Assembly (NCBI RefSeq): GCF_017254835.1
Contig: NZ_JAFKCW010000001.1
Location: forward strand, 1,601,063-1,665,062
Reading direction: 5' to 3'
DNA from: Algoriphagus aestuariicola
GTDB lineage: Bacteria; Bacteroidota; Bacteroidia; Cytophagales; Cyclobacteriaceae
Length of the DNA stretch: 64,000 bases
The stretch's first letter is position 1, and each line of letters begins with the position of its first letter. Position numbers and translations under genes: made by a program. The notes beneath the pieces are model-generated. The model did not search any database. It saw nothing but the letters and a program-made list of their open reading frames with translations, and had not been told where the DNA came from. Of this stretch, positions 1-9,922 are shown one piece after another.

Positions 1-402
1 TTCCAGATTGTACAACCCCGCCTCCAGGTCAGTTTTGGCTTGGGCAATTGAATTGTTGATCCTCATCCCTTGGAAGAGCGGTACATTGGAGCTTGCCGAG
101 AAATTGACGTTACCAATCCTGTTTGTTTCAAAGAGGTTGGTTACCGGGTTGATGGAGCGACCCCATCTCACCCCATAGCTGGATCCAGTACTAAGGGAGG
201 GGTAGCGCTGCCCTTTGTTTTGTAGTAGCGTTGCCTCTGTGATTTCCTGGTTTAGTTCGGTACGCTTCAGAGTCAGGTTGTTTTCCAAAGCAATGTCTAT
301 GGCGGTCTGAAGGTCGTAGGGGCCTGGGGGTACTTCCTGCTGCGCATTGGTAAGACCCGAAAGTCCACATAAAAACAATACTAGCGTAAAAATCTTTCTC
401 AT
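1..402 (-). CDS. TolC-like outer membrane efflux protein, N-terminal part (cut by window edge)
   Basis: The ATG at 400-402 opens a frame that runs off the left edge (134 codons seen). It begins with a signal peptide (MRKIFTLVLFLCGLSGLTNA), followed by a segment typical of the first helix and strand of TolC-family channels: an 'LQTAIDIALENNLTLKR' helix, then 'GVRWGRSINPVTN' and 'NVNFSASSNVPLFQGMRINNSI'-like strand features (motif split here for reading). These proteins form the outer membrane duct of tripartite exporters. The gene lies 33 bp downstream of the serine dehydratase gene on the same strand, so the two may share a transcript. The family is clear from the N-terminus; the substrate is unknown, and the partner pump would lie outside the window. 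Confidence 0.8.
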   Translation of the reverse strand, partial: MRKIFTLVLFLCGLSGLTNAQQEVPPGPYDLQTAIDIALENNLTLKRTELNQEITEATLLQNKGQRYPSLSTGSSYGVRWGRSINPVTNLFETNRIGNVNFSASSNVPLFQGMRINNSIAQAKTDLEAGLYNLE

Positions 403-435
403 AAGTATTAGTTGGTTTTGCCGGGGTTTTTGTGA

Positions 436-1113
436 TTAAAGGTCAATATCGGGAATGTAAATCAGTTGGGAAATCCAGGGAAGCGACTTGAGATAGCTGG
501 TCGTGATCTCCCGGATTCCCGAATCCATTTCAATCACGTGGCAGGCAACGTCGTTTTTACCTTTGCGAGAGACCGACATGGTCGCAATATTGGTCTTTTC
601 TTGGGCGATGACGCTCGAGATAAAAGCAATGGCTCCGGAGATGTCCTCGGCTTTGATAATCAGCGTATGGTTTTGGGCCGAAAAATTGGCGACGAATCCA
701 TCGACTTCGGCAATATTGATCACGCCTCCGCCGAGACTTTCGCCCACCACTTCGATTTGTCTGTCTCCTTTTTTGAGGTTGAGTTTAATCGTATTGGGAT
801 GGTGGATGGAGGAGTTTCCTATGGATTTGAATTTGTAGTTCAAGCCTCTTTCAGCAGCGATTTCCAGCGCATTTTTGATTCTGGAATCGTCGGTCTTGAA
901 GTCCATCAATCCACCCAATATCGCCCGGTCACTGCCGTGGCCTTCGTAGGTTCTGGCAAAGGAATTATAAAAGGTGATGGAAGCTTCCTCTGGTATTCCG
1001 CCCAGAACTCGTATGGCTGCTCGAGCGATTCTAACGACCCCTGCAGTATGAGACGATGAGGGGCCGATCATCACCGGACCTATCATATCAAATACACTGC
1101 TTTTGTTTGCCAT
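436..1113 (-). CDS. sdaAB: L-serine dehydratase, beta subunit (iron-sulfur dependent)
   Basis: This 225-aa protein matches the beta subunit of the two-chain [4Fe-4S] L-serine ammonia-lyase, which deaminates serine to pyruvate. The N-terminal domain carries the signature GPSSSHTAG near residues 17-25 and a later 'TYEGHGSDRAILGG' stretch. The last 75 or so residues (from 'HTLIIKAEDISGAI') look like an ACT domain, which may sense serine. The length agrees with separate beta chains, in contrast to fused one-chain SdaA enzymes. The alpha subunit holding the cluster cysteines is not in the window. The start is the ATG at 1111-1113. The divergent aminotransferase begins about 165 bp away. Confidence 0.88.
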   Translation of the reverse strand: MANKSSVFDMIGPVMIGPSSSHTAGVVRIARAAIRVLGGIPEEASITFYNSFARTYEGHGSDRAILGGLMDFKTDDSRIKNALEIAAERGLNYKFKSIGNSSIHHPNTIKLNLKKGDRQIEVVGESLGGGVINIAEVDGFVANFSAQNHTLIIKAEDISGAIAFISSVIAQEKTNIATMSVSRKGKNDVACHVIEMDSGIREITTSYLKSLPWISQLIYIPDIDL

Positions 1114-1278
1114 GGCGACTTCTTGTCCAATTTTGGTGCTAACACTTTTCCTGACTCAAGAATAAGTTATTTTTTGTATTGTTTCGGCATTTTGGTGGCG
1201 TTAAGGTGCTTTTGTTTACTACTTTTAACACCTTCTTTTCTGAACAATTACAATATCTGATCGAATTTGAACACTTTT

Positions 1279-2082
1279 ATGAGCGAAACTGATACAGTTT
1301 ACGTTTTCGATTCTCCAACCTCCACCTGGCTCCCAGCTTCCGAGTTTCCTGTTCCCAATCGCGCCATGAATTTTGGCGATGGCTTGTTTGAAACGATGGT
1401 GTTTGACGGGGAAAAAATCCGCTTTTTTGATTATCATATTGATCGGCTCCAGCGGGGGATGCGCATGCTGAAGATAGCTGGATTTGGATCGCGGTTTTTG
1501 GCTTTACAGGATTGGATCAAGGAAGTGTATCCAGGGCAAAGACTTCGAATACGTTGGAATGTATTCCGCACCGGCGCGGGAAAATACACTCCCATATCCA
1601 ATGACGCAGTGCAGACTTTGCATATTCAGGTATATTCTCCTTCGCCTCAAGTAAAACCCAAGACTTCATTTTCTGAACAGGTGGTGCTTTTTCCTTTTCC
1701 CTGGAGTCCATGCAAGACCCTCAACGCGCTGCCCTATGTGCTAGCCGCTCAGGAGCGTGAGGAGCGGAAGCTGAATGAGCTGATTTTGACCGATCACAAG
1801 GGTGAGGTGGCAGAGGCGAGTTCATCAAATATTTTCTGGAGAAAGGGCAAGAAGGTATTTACTCCAGCATTGGAATGCGGATGTATAGCAGGCGTGGCCA
1901 GGAGGGCTATCATGGAGAAAGTGCCTAGGATGGTCACCCAAGGTGTATTCCGGCCAAACGAACTTTTGGGCGCTGATCAAGTCTGGGTTTCTAATGTGAC
2001 GGGTATTAGTTATTTGGAAAAAATCGATTCGATGGAATTTTCTACCGAGCTATGGGAGCCTTTGCTGGAAATTTTTGAATAA
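1279..2082 (+). CDS. Class IV PLP aminotransferase / aminodeoxychorismate lyase-like
   Basis: The protein belongs to the fold-type IV PLP family (4-amino-4-deoxychorismate lyase PabC, branched-chain and D-amino acid aminotransferases). Visible features are 'NRAMNFGDGLFETM' near the N-terminus (compare 'DRGFLYGDGLFET' of PabC), 'CKTLNALPYVLAAQERE' with the likely PLP lysine, and 'GEVAEASSSNIFW', the conserved Glu and cofactor-binding loop. The frame is open from a TTG at 1267, but the ATG at 1279 gives a normal N-terminus (MSETDTVYVF) and is preferred. PabC (folate synthesis) is the closest guess, but substrate class cannot be fixed by reading. It stands alone, divergent from sdaAB. Confidence 0.8.
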   Translation: MSETDTVYVFDSPTSTWLPASEFPVPNRAMNFGDGLFETMVFDGEKIRFFDYHIDRLQRGMRMLKIAGFGSRFLALQDWIKEVYPGQRLRIRWNVFRTGAGKYTPISNDAVQTLHIQVYSPSPQVKPKTSFSEQVVLFPFPWSPCKTLNALPYVLAAQEREERKLNELILTDHKGEVAEASSSNIFWRKGKKVFTPALECGCIAGVARRAIMEKVPRMVTQGVFRPNELLGADQVWVSNVTGISYLEKIDSMEFSTELWEPLLEIFE

Positions 2083-2101
2083 ATCCGAGCTCTCCGATTT
2101 T

Positions 2102-2136
2102 TTTGCTGAGACCTTTCGACCAAACCCTTATATTTA
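2102..2136 (+). promoter_or_regulatory. Candidate Bacteroidota promoter for the xylose operon
   Basis: TTTG at 2102-2105 is followed after 23 bp by TATATTTA at 2129-2136, one mismatch from the Bacteroidota -7 consensus TAnnTTTG (with TTTG near -33). It lies about 70 bp before the symporter start. The assignment rests on consensus matching only. Confidence 0.3.
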
Positions 2137-2207
2137 TCGACCTTAATTTGTAAAATTTAAACTAAAAGCTCTCAACATTACCCAAAACCACCAACCTAAG
2201 CTCTAAC

Positions 2208-3851
2208 ATGCTGCTAGAACCCATTGACCTCATTGTCTTTTTTGGCTACTGTTTCCTGATTATAGGAATGGGCATCTTTGTCTCCCGGGAGAAAAAGGGC
2301 CACGTCAAAAACTCCTCCGACTACTTTCTGGCTTCGAAAGCCCTCCCTTGGTGGGCGGTAGGAGCTTCCCTTATCGCTTCCAACATCTCCGCCGAACAGT
2401 TTATCGGCATGTCCGGATCCGGTTTTGCCCTCGGCCTGGCGATCTCCACCTACGAGTGGATGGCTGCGGCGACCCTGCTGGTAGTGGCGATCTTTTTCCT
2501 GCCCGTATATATCAAAAAGGGCATCTACACCATGCCGGGCTTCCTCCTAGACCGATACGACACCCGGGTTAGGACGACCATGGCTGTTTTCTGGCTTTTA
2601 CTTTACGTCTTTGTGAATCTGACCTCCGTGTTATATCTGGGGGCGCTCAGTTTGAATACCATCCTCAATGTTCCTATGGTCTACGGGATCATCGGTCTAG
2701 CCCTTTTTGCCATGATTTATTCCATTTACGGAGGCTTGAAGGCAGTGGCTTGGACGGACGTGATCCAGGTAGTGTTTCTCATCGCTGGAGGGCTTGCCAC
2801 TACCTATATCGCATTGCAAATGGTAGGCGCTGGAGACGCTTGGGAAGGCCTGGGAATCCTTCGCAAGGAAGTTCCCGGACATTTCTCCATGATTCTGAGC
2901 AAGGGTGAGATGATGATCCCAGATGGTAAGGGCGGTACCAGAGATGCCTATCTTGATCTTCCCGGCCTGTCGGTATTGATCGGAGGGATGTGGATCACCA
3001 ACTTGAGCTATTGGGGATTTAACCAGTACATCACACAGCGGGCACTGGCCGCCAAGAGCTTGGATGAAGCACAAAAGGGGATGATCTTTGCGGGCTTTCT
3101 CAAGCTCCTGATGCCTCTAATTGTCGTTATCCCAGGGATTGCAGCTTTGGTAATCGTTAACAATGGGCTTGACGCCGGATTCATCAGCTCTATGCAGGAT
3201 CCAGCGACCGGAATTATCAAATCTGACCGTGCCTATCCTACTTTACTTCAAGTTTTGCCAGTTGGTTTGAAAGGCTTGGCATTTGCCGCTTTGACTGCTG
3301 CAATCGTTTCCTCTCTGGCTTCCATGGCCAACAGCACTTCGACGATCTTTACCATGGATATTTACAGCAAGTATTTCGGTAAAGGATCCTCTGAAGCAAA
3401 TCACGTGAAAGTAGGTCGGATCACCGCGGTAGTAGCATTCGTCATTGCGGCGATTGTTGCACCTGCACTGGGACAATTGGATCAGGCTTTTCAGTTCATC
3501 CAAGAATATACCGGATTTATCAGCCCAGGAGTATTTGCGATTTTCTTTTTTGGGGTCTTTTGGAAGAAAACAACCTCTAATGCGGCTCTCGTTGGAGCAG
3601 GATTGAGTATTCCCCTTTCAATAGTATTAAAAATTGTATTCCCGGACTTGCCGTTCCTTGATCGAATGGGTGTCGTATTTCTGGTATTGGCAGCCTTGAT
3701 GATCATCATCTCCTTGGCGGAGGGCAAAGGCAAAGACCATCCTAACAGCATCGATATCAATGCCGATCTTTTCAAAACCAGTACTGGATTTAAGATTGGC
3801 GCTATCCTGATCGCGGGTATCATCGCGGCACTTTACACTATTTTCTGGTAA
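2208..3851 (+). CDS. Sodium/sugar symporter (SSS family), probable xylose importer
   Basis: This 547-aa integral membrane protein of the solute:sodium symporter family has about 13-14 hydrophobic helices. The family-typical segment 'WWAVGASLIASNISAEQFIG' lies near residues 47-66 and 'IYGGLKAVAWTDVIQ' follows in the fifth to sixth helix; both are seen in SGLT-type sugar carriers. It would import a sugar together with Na+ across the inner membrane. Xylulokinase starts only 6 bp after its stop and xylose isomerase follows, so xylose is the likely cargo; glucose or galactose transport cannot be excluded. The start is the ATG at 2208, placing a hydrophobic helix right at the N-terminus. Confidence 0.87.
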   Translation: MLLEPIDLIVFFGYCFLIIGMGIFVSREKKGHVKNSSDYFLASKALPWWAVGASLIASNISAEQFIGMSGSGFALGLAISTYEWMAAATLLVVAIFFLPVYIKKGIYTMPGFLLDRYDTRVRTTMAVFWLLLYVFVNLTSVLYLGALSLNTILNVPMVYGIIGLALFAMIYSIYGGLKAVAWTDVIQVVFLIAGGLATTYIALQMVGAGDAWEGLGILRKEVPGHFSMILSKGEMMIPDGKGGTRDAYLDLPGLSVLIGGMWITNLSYWGFNQYITQRALAAKSLDEAQKGMIFAGFLKLLMPLIVVIPGIAALVIVNNGLDAGFISSMQDPATGIIKSDRAYPTLLQVLPVGLKGLAFAALTAAIVSSLASMANSTSTIFTMDIYSKYFGKGSSEANHVKVGRITAVVAFVIAAIVAPALGQLDQAFQFIQEYTGFISPGVFAIFFFGVFWKKTTSNAALVGAGLSIPLSIVLKIVFPDLPFLDRMGVVFLVLAALMIIISLAEGKGKDHPNSIDINADLFKTSTGFKIGAILIAGIIAALYTIFW

Positions 3852-3857
3852 AAAAGA

Positions 3858-5366
3858 ATGAGAAGATTACTATTGGGCATTGACATAGGAAGCTCCTCTG
3901 TCAAAGCTTCGCTACTTGATGCAGAAACAGGAAAATCCATTGCTTCCAAGGCATTTCCCGAGGAGGAAATGGGGATCGACGCACCTGAAACCGGCTGGGC
4001 GGAGCAAGATCCCGACATGTGGTGGAGATATGCCAAAGACACCATTGCATATGTTCTTAAGAAAGCCACGGTAGAAAAAGGGGAACTCAAAGGAATAGGA
4101 ATCGCCTATCAAATGCATGGATTGGTGTGCGTCGACAAAGACCATAATGTCCTCAGGCCTTCCATCATCTGGTGCGACAGCCGAGCCGTGGGTATCGGCG
4201 AAAAGGCTTTTAAAGGTCTCGGTGAAGATTACTGCTTGCCCCATCTGCTGAATTCTCCCGGTAATTTTACGGCATCCAAGCTCCGTTGGGTCATTGAAAA
4301 CCAGCCCGATATAGCTGCCAAAATCCATAAGATTATGCTTCCGGGCGATTTTGTCGCGATGAAACTGAGCGGGGAAATCCTCACCTCGGAGACTGGGCTT
4401 TCCGAAGGGATCTTTTGGGATTTCAAGGAGAATGGCCTGAGTGAAAAGCTCCTGAAGCAGATGGAAATTCCCATGGATTGGATCCCGGATGCCGTTCCTT
4501 CTTTTTCCCTACAAGGAAAAGTGACCGAGGCTGCGGCCAAGGAGACGGGATTGGAGGCAGGCGTACCGATTTCCTATCGTGCGGGTGACCAGCCCAACAA
4601 TGCCTTTTCACTCCAAGTTTTAAAACCGGGAGAGCTTGCAACCACAGCGGGTACCTCAGGGACCGTCTATGGCGTCTGCGATACCCCGCTCTACGATCCA
4701 CACTCCAGGGTCAATACTTTTGTCCATGTCAACCACTCTGCCGAAAAGCCTTCCTACGGTGTGCTGCTCTGCGTAAACGGAACCGGCATCCTAAACTCTT
4801 GGCTAAAGAAGGTAATGGGAGGGAAATGGATCGCTTATGAGGAGATGAACTCCATCGGCAACGGTGCACCTATAGGCTCAGAGGGTTTGGTCTTTATCCC
4901 CTTTGGAAACGGAGTCGAGCGAATCATGCAAAACAAACCCGTAGGCGCTCATCTACTCGGACTCGATCTCCTGAAGCATGACCGCAAGCATGTGGTGCGA
5001 TCAGCACAGGAGGGGATAGTCGCCTCCCTGACCTATGGATTCCGAATCATGAAAGATATGGGTATGAACCTCAAGACCGTAAAGGCCGGTCGGGCAAATA
5101 TGTTTCTCAGTCCTTTGTTCAGAAAGACGTTTGTTCAGATGAATGAGGTAAATTTGGAATTGTACGACACCGATGGGGCTCAGGGCGCGGCTAGGGGTGC
5201 CGGAATCGGCGCAGGGGTGTTTTCCTCGCAGTCAGAAGCTTTTTCCGGCTTGGAGTTGCTGGAAACGCTGGAACCAAATCCGATATTTAGCCAGCCATAT
5301 ATGGATGCGTATTTTCATTGGGAAACCAAACTGAACGAGATATTAAAATCCGGAATCGCCGGATAA
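3858..5366 (+). CDS. xylB: Xylulokinase
   Basis: This 502-aa FGGY-family carbohydrate kinase would phosphorylate D-xylulose to xylulose 5-phosphate for the pentose phosphate pathway. The N-terminal phosphate-binding motif GIDIGSSSVKASLLD lies at about residues 6-20. 'GIAYQMHGLV' in the first domain is the usual xylulokinase substrate-site region. 'AGDQPNNAF' holds the expected catalytic aspartate (Asp244). 'TTAGTSGTVYGV' is the second-domain ATP loop. Its place between a sugar symporter (6-bp gap) and xylose isomerase (40-bp gap) fixes the substrate better than the sequence alone. Length is normal for the family. Confidence 0.92.
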   Translation: MRRLLLGIDIGSSSVKASLLDAETGKSIASKAFPEEEMGIDAPETGWAEQDPDMWWRYAKDTIAYVLKKATVEKGELKGIGIAYQMHGLVCVDKDHNVLRPSIIWCDSRAVGIGEKAFKGLGEDYCLPHLLNSPGNFTASKLRWVIENQPDIAAKIHKIMLPGDFVAMKLSGEILTSETGLSEGIFWDFKENGLSEKLLKQMEIPMDWIPDAVPSFSLQGKVTEAAAKETGLEAGVPISYRAGDQPNNAFSLQVLKPGELATTAGTSGTVYGVCDTPLYDPHSRVNTFVHVNHSAEKPSYGVLLCVNGTGILNSWLKKVMGGKWIAYEEMNSIGNGAPIGSEGLVFIPFGNGVERIMQNKPVGAHLLGLDLLKHDRKHVVRSAQEGIVASLTYGFRIMKDMGMNLKTVKAGRANMFLSPLFRKTFVQMNEVNLELYDTDGAQGAARGAGIGAGVFSSQSEAFSGLELLETLEPNPIFSQPYMDAYFHWETKLNEILKSGIAG

Positions 5367-5406
5367 AAACATACAAACCTATTTTACCTAAATAACCAAT
5401 TAAACT

Positions 5407-6720
5407 ATGTCCAAGACCTATTTTCCAAACATCGGCAAAATCAAGTTTGAAGGCCGAGAAAGTGAAAACCCATTAGCCTTTCGTTTTTACGATGAAAACC
5501 GTGTCGTAGCAGGCAAAACGATGAAGGAACATTTCAAATTCGCCATTGCTTACTGGCATTCCTTCTGCGCGACTGGTGCGGATCCTTTTGGCCCCGGCAC
5601 CATCAAACATGCCTGGGATGAAAGTGCGGATCCCATCCAGCGCGCGAAAGATAAAATGGACGCGGCTTTTGAGTTTTTTACCAAGATCGGGGTAGAATAT
5701 TACTGTTTTCATGACATCGATTTGATCGATGAAGGCGTGACGCTAGAGGAATACGAGGAACGTATGAAAATCATCACTGACTACGCGCTGGAAAAACAGA
5801 AGGCGACAGGGGTGAAGCTGCTTTGGGGCACTGCCAATGTCTTCAGCAACCCTCGCTACATGAATGGAGCCTCAACCAATCCAAACTTTGATGTACTGGC
5901 CTTCGCCGGAACTCAGGTGAAAAATGCGATTGATGCGACCATCAAGCTGGGTGGTGAAAACTACGTCTTCTGGGGTGGCCGGGAAGGCTACATGTCCTTG
6001 CTCAACACCGACATGAAGCGTGAAAAGGATCACCTTGCGAGATTCCTGACTATGGCCCGTGACTATGCGCGCAAAAACGGATTCAAAGGCACTTTCTTCA
6101 TTGAACCTAAGCCAATGGAACCGACCAAGCACCAGTATGACTACGACTCTGAAACCGTGATCGGCTTCCTGCGCCACTACGGATTGGATAAGGATTTCAA
6201 ACTCAACATCGAGGTAAACCACGCCACGCTTGCGGGCCACACTTTTCAGCACGAGTTACAGGCGGCTGCCGATGCAGGGATGTTGGGCAGCATCGACGCC
6301 AACAGAGGTGATTACCAAAACGGTTGGGATACCGATCAGTTTGCGCTAAACCTTCAAGAACTTGCCGAGTCACAATTGGTGATTTTGGCCGCTGGAGGTC
6401 TGCAAGGAGGAGGGGTGAACTTTGATGCCAAAATCCGTAGAAATTCCACCGATCCAGAGGATTTGTTCCTGGCCCACATCGGTTCCATGGATGCTTTTGC
6501 AAGAGGCTTGTTGATCGCTGCAGATATCATGGAAAAGTCCGACTACCTGGAAAGAAGAAAGACTCGTTATGCGAGCTATGATGCGGGAAAAGGGAAAGAT
6601 TTCGAAGAAGGCAAGCTGACGCTGGAAGACTTGAGAAGCCATGCATTTGCATCCGGTGAGCCAGCTCAGATCAGTGGCAAGCAGGAATACTTCGAAAACC
6701 TGATCAATCGATTCATCTAA
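5407..6720 (+). CDS. xylA: Xylose isomerase
   Basis: This 437-aa class II xylose isomerase interconverts D-xylose and D-xylulose using two divalent metals. The catalytic histidine is His102 in '[10 protein letters not shown]', and metal ligand Glu233 lies in '[18 protein letters not shown]'. '[16 protein letters not shown]' and '[14 protein letters not shown]' are diagnostic of the family. The length is the same as that of Bacteroides and Escherichia enzymes. It is the last gene of the symporter-xylB-xylA operon and is followed by a strong hairpin terminator 21 bp after the stop. No XylR-type regulator is adjacent. Confidence 0.96.
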   Translation: MSKTYFPNIGKIKFEGRESENPLAFRFYDENRVVAGKTMKEHFKFAIAYWHSFCATGADPFGPGTIKHAWDESADPIQRAKDKMDAAFEFFTKIGVEYYCFHDIDLIDEGVTLEEYEERMKIITDYALEKQKATGVKLLWGTANVFSNPRYMNGASTNPNFDVLAFAGTQVKNAIDATIKLGGENYVFWGGREGYMSLLNTDMKREKDHLARFLTMARDYARKNGFKGTFFIEPKPMEPTKHQYDYDSETVIGFLRHYGLDKDFKLNIEVNHATLAGHTFQHELQAAADAGMLGSIDANRGDYQNGWDTDQFALNLQELAESQLVILAAGGLQGGGVNFDAKIRRNSTDPEDLFLAHIGSMDAFARGLLIAADIMEKSDYLERRKTRYASYDAGKGKDFEEGKLTLEDLRSHAFASGEPAQISGKQEYFENLINRFI

Positions 6721-6740
6721 AAATAGAGATACAAAAAGCA

Positions 6741-6772
6741 AAATCCCGGGGCGATCGCTCCGGGATTTTTTG
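6741..6772. terminator. Bidirectional intrinsic terminator after xylA
   Basis: A perfect 9-bp GC-rich stem (AAATCCCGG at 6741-6749 with CCGGGATTT at 6760-6768) has an inner self-complementary GCGATCGC loop and ends in a run of T. The other strand also shows T-rich DNA after the hairpin, so it can serve the convergent permease gene. Confidence 0.9.
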
Positions 6773-6890
6773 TTAAAGCGTCTCATGGATTTCTAAAGAA
6801 TGGCTCTCAAAGAGTCCGAAAGGCTTCGAGGATTGAAGTTGTTTCCTATACCGAATTTGATTGAAACGCTGTGTTACCAGCACCTTAAGG

Positions 6891-9575
6891 CTAATCCACC
6901 TTCAAGGTATCGGCAAACTTTGCTCTGGAGACTCGGACGGTCTGCGAGGAAATGGTAAGCGCCCCCAAAAGCAACAGCACCAATGATCCCAAAGCGATCG
7001 TCCCGAGGCCAAATTCGACTCGGTTTGGAAGATTTTCCAGCCAAAGCTTATTGATAAAGTAACTCAAGGGCGCGCCCAGGATTACGGATATTGCCAGCAT
7101 TTGCAGGTAACCCTTGCTCAGCAGAAGGGTGATGCTAAAGCTGTCTGCACCCAGAAATTTTCGGATTCCCACTTCTTTGGTTTTTCGCTCGGCGGTGTAG
7201 GTGGTCATGCCCAATAGGCCGAGGCAAGCAATGAATATGGCAAGAAAGGAAATAAAGCCGAGGATAGACACCACGTCAAAAATGCCCCGGTGCGTAGCCT
7301 CGATCTCTTCATCCAGAAATTGATAGGAAAATGGGTGCACTGGATCCAGTTCTTTCCACTGGCTCTCAAGGGCTGCCACAGTCTTCATCAGATCGGAAGA
7401 GGCGACCTTTACATTCAGGTATTGAAACTCACCTGGATTGTATTTCATCATCATGGGTGAGATCTCATCCTCATTGAGCAAAAGCTTATATCTGAAGTCC
7501 TTCGCCACACCCACCACAGTCAGCAGCGGACCACCCCACTTGGATTCAAATTGCAACCCGACCAACGCATCAGCTGAGGAATGCCCTAAGTCTTTGACCA
7601 TTGCTTGATTGACTATGATTTGGGTCTGGGCCAATTGCTCATTTTCCGAAAATCCAGATCCTGCAACCAATTCAATTCCCAGGTTTTCATGGAAAGCCCG
7701 ATCCACATGGAGAAGCCCGACAGATCGATAGTCGGAAACATCGCCCATCACTCGCACCTCGCTGTTGTTGTTGATACCGGTTGCGGGAATGATGTCGCAA
7801 GCCGAGATGGTCGACACGCCGGAGATGCTTTCGTATTGGCTGCGAACCTTTTGGTGGTCCATTCCCTGAAGAGAAATATTGACGATGTTTTCGGATTTGA
7901 ATCCGTAGTCGAAGGCCATGTAGTGTTTAAACTGACTGTAGATCAGGATTGATGTCGTAATAAAAAAGAGTGAAACCACGAACTGAGATACCCCCAGGAA
8001 TTTGCGAAGCCGCAACTTGCCCGAACCTCCGAGGTCGGACAGACTCTTCAATGCTTTGATTGGCTGATATCCGGACAAAAAGAGGGCTGGGTAGATACCA
8101 GCAAGGATCCCTACGATGATTGCCAGCAGGATAAAGCCTACAAAAAGGGAAGGAACGAAGGGAAGTTTGAAGTTCAGGAATTGGTTTACCCAAAGTCCCT
8201 TAAATGAAGGCACCAGAACCAGCAAGAGAATGAAGGCGATGACCAGAGACAAAAGGGCCGTCAGGATAGATTCGCTCAGAAACTGCACGACTAGGTTTTT
8301 GCGGAGTGCTCCGGTGACTTTTCTTATGCCGATTTCTTTTGCCCGTGTCAATGCTCTGGCGATCGATAGGTTGGTGTAGTTGAGGCATGCCGATGCGAGA
8401 ATGACCAGAGCAAGAGCGATCAGGAAATAGTAGCCCAGTAGCGGCAATCTGGCTTTGCTGTCGTTGTTGACTAGTCCCAGAGCTACATCTCCAAGCGCTT
8501 GCGGGACCATCTTGAATCCAACGGTATGATCCGCTTTGATCTCTTCCGCTTTACGCTTTACGATGTCATCTAGGGCAATGCTCAGGTCTTCGGGCTGCTT
8601 GCCCTCGCTGAGAAGCGCGTAGGTGTAGGTTTGGAAGAAAAACTTCCAGTCATCCCGCCGATCTTCAAGTTTGGTGGCAGAGATAAGGGAGGGCATGGTA
8701 CTGCTGGAAACCAACACATCAAATTCAAGGTGGGAGGTATACTTGGACTGGTCTATCACTCCAGTGATGGTAAAGTTGCCCCATTCCAAAGGTGACGTTC
8801 CGGTCGTGTCACTTCCCTGCGGCAGTTTCATCTTGCGATCCAGAAACTGAACCGTTTTTCCAACTGGATTTTGGTCGCGAAAGAGAAAACTTGCGAGTTC
8901 CTGGCTGACTACCATCGAGTAGGGTTGAGCCAAGGCTGACTTGGGGTTACCGGATTCAAGCTCAAAGCTGAACACCTCAAAGAATTCCGGATCCGCAAAG
9001 TGCCCGTTGATTCCTTTTGATTTTTCCTCAAAGGTGATGTCTCCACCAACGGCTGGAACCAGTTTGGTGGTGGTTTCCACTGCGGGATATTCCGCTAGCT
9101 CAGCGGCTAAAGGCTGTGGAGAGGTAGCATATTGGTTTCTTGATCCTTCGTAGTCGGAGAGGACTCGGAAGATGAGTTCCTTCTTTTCGTGAAACTGGTC
9201 GGAGCTATTTTGCTCGGCCAGCATCATCAATATCAACATGCTTATCGACATGGCCAAAGCTAGCCCAAAGATGTTGATGAATGAAAAGGTCTTGTATTTG
9301 AGGATATTGCGAAATCCTATCTTGAAATAATTGCGGAACATAATGGTGTGGTTTTGGTTTGTGGGAAGGCCAATGGGCTTAATAATTCCGGGGCGAAAGA
9401 GGAGCGCGACATCCGCGAAAAATCGAAGATTTGCCGTTGTCCTACCGGATGCTTTGACACGGGTGCGATAAAGTTCGATCAGATCTCCCTCTATGCTATC
9501 CCGAATCTCAGGATCGCAAAAGGCACGGAATATCCGCATGGGAAACCTGGGCGGGAGAGTAGTGTCTTTCTTCAT
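6891..9575 (-). CDS. MacB/FtsX-type ABC transporter permease with N-terminal prefix domain
   Basis: This 894-aa membrane protein has the layout of Bacteroidota FtsX/MacB permeases: a soluble prefix of about 75 residues ('AFCDPEIRDSIEGDLIELY', the permease prefix domain), a first helix near residues 95-120 ('SFINIFGLALAMSISMLI'), a large periplasmic MacB_PCD-like domain, three helices around 380-510, a second periplasmic domain and three C-terminal helices. The motifs 'RAKEIGIRKVTGA' and 'RKTKEVGIRKFLGAD' are the two FtsX signature loops. No ATPase subunit lies nearby, as usual for this group. It follows the PadR gene after 5 bp, so PadR probably controls it. Substrate unknown (peptides, antimicrobials or lipids are exported by relatives). 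Confidence 0.88.
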   Translation of the reverse strand: MKKDTTLPPRFPMRIFRAFCDPEIRDSIEGDLIELYRTRVKASGRTTANLRFFADVALLFRPGIIKPIGLPTNQNHTIMFRNYFKIGFRNILKYKTFSFINIFGLALAMSISMLILMMLAEQNSSDQFHEKKELIFRVLSDYEGSRNQYATSPQPLAAELAEYPAVETTTKLVPAVGGDITFEEKSKGINGHFADPEFFEVFSFELESGNPKSALAQPYSMVVSQELASFLFRDQNPVGKTVQFLDRKMKLPQGSDTTGTSPLEWGNFTITGVIDQSKYTSHLEFDVLVSSSTMPSLISATKLEDRRDDWKFFFQTYTYALLSEGKQPEDLSIALDDIVKRKAEEIKADHTVGFKMVPQALGDVALGLVNNDSKARLPLLGYYFLIALALVILASACLNYTNLSIARALTRAKEIGIRKVTGALRKNLVVQFLSESILTALLSLVIAFILLLVLVPSFKGLWVNQFLNFKLPFVPSLFVGFILLAIIVGILAGIYPALFLSGYQPIKALKSLSDLGGSGKLRLRKFLGVSQFVVSLFFITTSILIYSQFKHYMAFDYGFKSENIVNISLQGMDHQKVRSQYESISGVSTISACDIIPATGINNNSEVRVMGDVSDYRSVGLLHVDRAFHENLGIELVAGSGFSENEQLAQTQIIVNQAMVKDLGHSSADALVGLQFESKWGGPLLTVVGVAKDFRYKLLLNEDEISPMMMKYNPGEFQYLNVKVASSDLMKTVAALESQWKELDPVHPFSYQFLDEEIEATHRGIFDVVSILGFISFLAIFIACLGLLGMTTYTAERKTKEVGIRKFLGADSFSITLLLSKGYLQMLAISVILGAPLSYFINKLWLENLPNRVEFGLGTIALGSLVLLLLGALTISSQTVRVSRAKFADTLKVD

Positions 9576-9580
9576 CGCAC

Positions 9581-9922
9581 TTAAAAGGCTGTTTTAAGAT
9601 TCCAGACCACATCGGGAATGGCCTGCCACAGAGTCTCTCGGGTCGTCTTGGTATAGGCAAGCGCATCTTTCCCATGTGCGGTGAGTTGGTAGAATCGCTT
9701 GGGCCTCCCTGCCCGTTCCTGATTTCCCTGTTCCTCAGAAGACTTCAGGAATCCTTTGGTTTCTAGGCGTCTCAAAGCCGCCTGCAAAGCACCCACGCTC
9801 ACACCTCGTTTGAGACGATCCTCCATCTCCGATTTGATTGCCAGTCCGTAGGCTTCCTGATAAAGGATTCCCACGGTGAGCAATACCAGTTCTTCAAATT
9901 CGCCCAATTGAAATTTCTTCAT
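9581..9922 (-). CDS. PadR-family transcriptional regulator
   Basis: This 113-aa winged-helix protein begins 'MKKFQLGEFEELVLLTVGIL', the usual PadR start. 'GVSVGALQAALRRLETKGFL' forms the recognition helix and the beginning of the wing; 'KRFYQLTAHGKDAL' is the wing strand and start of the C-terminal dimer helix. It is the first gene of a two-gene operon with the permease (5-bp gap). PadR-permease pairs of this type are very common in Bacteroidota, where the regulator most likely represses its own operon until an inducer binds. Confidence 0.9.
   Translation of the reverse strand: MKKFQLGEFEELVLLTVGILYQEAYGLAIKSEMEDRLKRGVSVGALQAALRRLETKGFLKSSEEQGNQERAGRPKRFYQLTAHGKDALAYTKTTRETLWQAIPDVVWNLKTAF

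Noticed and set aside
466-1059. Long plus-strand open frame opposite sdaAB
   Set aside because: It mirrors a well-supported minus-strand gene and its translation has no family character. The same applies to the other long frames opposite or out of phase with hsdR, hsdM, the HTCS, xylA, the acyl-CoA dehydrogenase and the ASPIC/UnbV gene.
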